A DNA stretch of 64,000 bases, from contig CM046348.1 in assembly GCA_025403435.1 (NCBI GenBank), positions 36,948,052-37,012,051 of the forward strand, written 5' to 3'. Position 1 is the first letter of the stretch, and every line of letters begins with the position of its first letter. The stretch is from Artocarpus heterophyllus (taxonomy: Eukaryota; Streptophyta; Magnoliopsida; Rosales; Moraceae). The notes beneath the pieces are model-generated. The model worked only from the letters and a program-made list of their open reading frames with translations. It did no database searches and was not told the DNA's origin. This document shows, piece by piece, positions 61,915 through 64,000 of the stretch. A program made the translations under genes and the position numbers.

Positions 61915-64000
61915 CGGTATGATTCACTTGCTCATTCTTGGGCTCATGTATTGTTTGACACTGGTGCCACTCATTCATTTATATCTATGTTATTTGCTTT
62001 CGTACTGCAACTAGAAATAGAAACATGTAGTTTACCATTAACCCTTAGTACACCAATGGGTGGAGTAGCTGAAGCTTTCATAATTTATAAATCAGTGTGT
62101 CTTGTTATAGGAGAACATAAGTTATCAGTTGACCTGTATGTAATTACCATGATGGAATTTAATGTAATATTAGGAATGGATTGGTTAGATAAATATCAGG
62201 CGATAGTAGATTGTCATAGGAAATGTGTCTCTTTATTCACCAAAAATGGACAAGTCATCGAATTTCAGGCAAAGACAGGGACAGTGATGCTAGCCCCGGT
62301 GCTAAAGGCTTGTATTGGAGGACGAAGGAATTTCACCAATCTTGGTATAATCTTTGCTTCGAAGGGAGAACTAAAGAAGAGCGACCCATCCTCTCACACT
62401 CTTGTGGTGGATGAATTTCCAGATGTTTTTCCAGATGAATTGCTTGGACTTTCGCCTGATAGAGAAATCGAGTTTGTCATCGACTTAATTCCAGGAACAG
62501 CGCCTGTTTCTATTGCTCCGTATCGGATGGCACCTGCTGAGAAGGTGGAATTAAGGAAGCAGTTGGACGAACTACTGGAAAAAGTATTTATTCGACCAAG
62601 TACGTCACCTTGGGGAGCTCCAGCGTTATTTCTAAAGAAACATGACGGATAGTTGAGACTCTATGTCGATTATCGCCAGCTTAATCGACTAACTATCAAG
62701 AATAAGTATCCTCTGCCCCAGATTGATGAGTTGTTTGATTAGTTGGGAGGATCTCAGTACTTCTCAAAGATTGACTTATGATCTGGATATCACCAACTGA
62801 AGATAAGGGAAGAGGATATTCCAAAGACGGCTTTTCAAACTCGCTACGGTCACTTTGAGTTCCTTGTCATGCCTTTTGGGTTGACCAATGCACCAGCAGC
62901 TTTTATGGACTTAATGAACGATGTCTTCTGACCATACTTAGATCAATTTATCATTGTCTTCATAGATGATATCTTGATCTATTCCAAATCTAAAGAAGAG
63001 CATGTTGAGTATTTGAGGATTGCTCTATAGACGTTGAGAGAACACGGTCTCTATGCAAAGAGAGAGAAATGTGACTTCTGGATGACGAAGGTCAAGTTCC
63101 TTGGACACGTTGTCTCTGAAGAAGGCATCTTAGTAGACCCCTCCAAAATTAAAGCAGTGCTAAATTGGGAACGACCAAAGAACATGTCGGAGATCCAAAT
63201 TTTCCTCGGACTAGCTAGATACTATCGATGCTTCGTAGAGAATTTTTCAAAGATTGCTTCTCCATTGACAAGACTTACGAGGAAGAATGTCAAGTTCATG
63301 TCGGACGATGAATGTGAAGATATATTCAAGGAATTGAAGCGAAGACTCACTAGTGCACCTATGCTGATCATACCCAACAACGAGGAACTTTTCACAGTAT
63401 ACATTGATGCCTCGAGAAACGGTTTGAGTTGTGCATTCATGCAGCATGGACAAGTAGTTGCCTACGTCTCACACCAGTTAAAAGGAACTACCCCACACAT
63501 GATCTTGAGTTAGCTGCTGTGGTTTTTGCACTTAAGATTTGGAGATGTTATCTATATGGTGCAAAGTTTGAGCTTTAGACGGATCATCAAAGTCTGAAAT
63601 ATTTGTTTACTCAAAGGGACCTCAACCTAAGGCAACGGAGATGGATAGAATACATGGTAGATTATGACTTTTGTATCCAATATCATCTTGGTAAAGCAAA
63701 TGCTGTGGCGGATGCTCTAAGTCGTAAGAACAATGGAATTATAGCCAGTTTAGCATTGAAAGATTAGAGACGAGTCACCATCGCCGACTTCAACTTGCAA
63801 TATTATGAAGATGACAAGAGAGCTTTCCTATTCAATGTGATAGCAACTTCTACGTTAATTCAGCAAGTAAAATAGAGACAATGGCACGATGAAGGATTAC
63901 GTAGGGTTTAGGAGCAAATACAAAATGGAGAACAATAGGATGGATGACAGATTGAGCCAGAAGGATTCTTAGTTTACAAAGGAAGATTAGTTGTTCCAGA
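61915..64000 (+). pseudogene. Gypsy D protease, reverse transcriptase and RNase H, broken and partial
   Basis: Protease: LFDTGATHSFIS at about 61950. [27 protein letters not shown], then SGYHQLK and the catalytic FIDD at about 62958-62969, followed by LGHVVSEEG and LGLARYYRCF. RNase [17 protein letters not shown], a frameshift near 63480, then [25 protein letters not shown] and ADALSRK to about 63726. LVYKGRLVVP at the end is the start of integrase. In-frame stops at 62650, 62740, 62778, 62928 and 63028 interrupt RT; most replace Gln or Arg codons. Confidence 0.93.

Larger units (their letters stand above)
57678..64000 (+). mobile_element. Gypsy element D: 5' LTR, gag and part of pol, cut by window end
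   Basis: The LTR is 57678-60445 (TGTAACACC ... GGGGCGTTATA), followed by an initiator Met primer-binding site, gag, protease, reverse transcriptase, RNase H and the start of integrase in gypsy order. Many in-frame stops. It inserted into the outer copia leader. The 3' part and target duplication lie outside the window. Confidence 0.92.

Overview
This window is nuclear DNA from a flowering plant, most likely a eudicot. It is AT-rich and has one recognisable spliced gene with GT-AG introns. The rest is plant transposable elements: Ty1/copia and Ty3/gypsy LTR retrotransposons primed by initiator tRNA-Met, MITEs and a retroposed sequence. I saw no bacterial-type operons, tRNA, rRNA or CRISPR.

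Layout. 1-1140 looks like the 3' part of an LTR followed by a decayed primer-binding site. 1150-4770 is AT-rich intergenic DNA with two copies of a small MITE. 4778-9956 is a 5.2-kb solo LTR (minus) full of minisatellite-like repeats. 10238-10781 is a hAT-like MITE. 11650-20850 is the host gene, serine/threonine protein phosphatase 5 (PP5/PAPP5), 13 coding exons on the plus strand with an in-frame cassette exon encoding membrane segments. 21392-21948 is another hAT-like MITE. 22564-23600 is a retroposed insertion (minus) with an A-tail and a 22-bp target-site duplication. 24987-34580 is a complete but coding-dead copia element A (minus, target duplication ACTGA). 34586-35335 is a piece of an older gypsy LTR related to element D. 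35341-44266 is a complete, fairly young chromodomain gypsy element B (minus, target duplication AGCTG) that split a coding-like fragment. 44486-45681 is a tail-to-tail inverted duplication of an unrecognised coding fragment, and 45698-47115 is a second, long AT-rich inverted repeat. 50781-57677 is a Russian-doll nest: an outer copia 5' LTR and leader, holding a solo copia LTR, which itself holds a solo gypsy LTR of the B family. 57678-64000 is gypsy element D (plus), which landed in the outer copia leader and runs off the window.

How the parts relate. PP5 is the only gene I would expect to be functional. Its splice phases all agree and both predicted isoforms (543 and 485 aa) keep every catalytic motif. 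The retroelement genes are broken mostly by stops that look like C-to-T changes at CAG, CAA or CGA codons, as expected of methylated, silenced plant repeats.

The most unusual signal is a set of short arrays of a palindromic word, CGGC-AG/TA-GCCG with matching flanks, repeated about every 20-26 bp. The same word sits in gypsy LTRs (B and its solo relative), in the U3 of copia LTRs, and again in the copia A leader behind the primer-binding site. In the related outer copia element the matching leader position holds a different palindromic word (GTCGACC). Array copy number differs even between the two LTRs of a single element.
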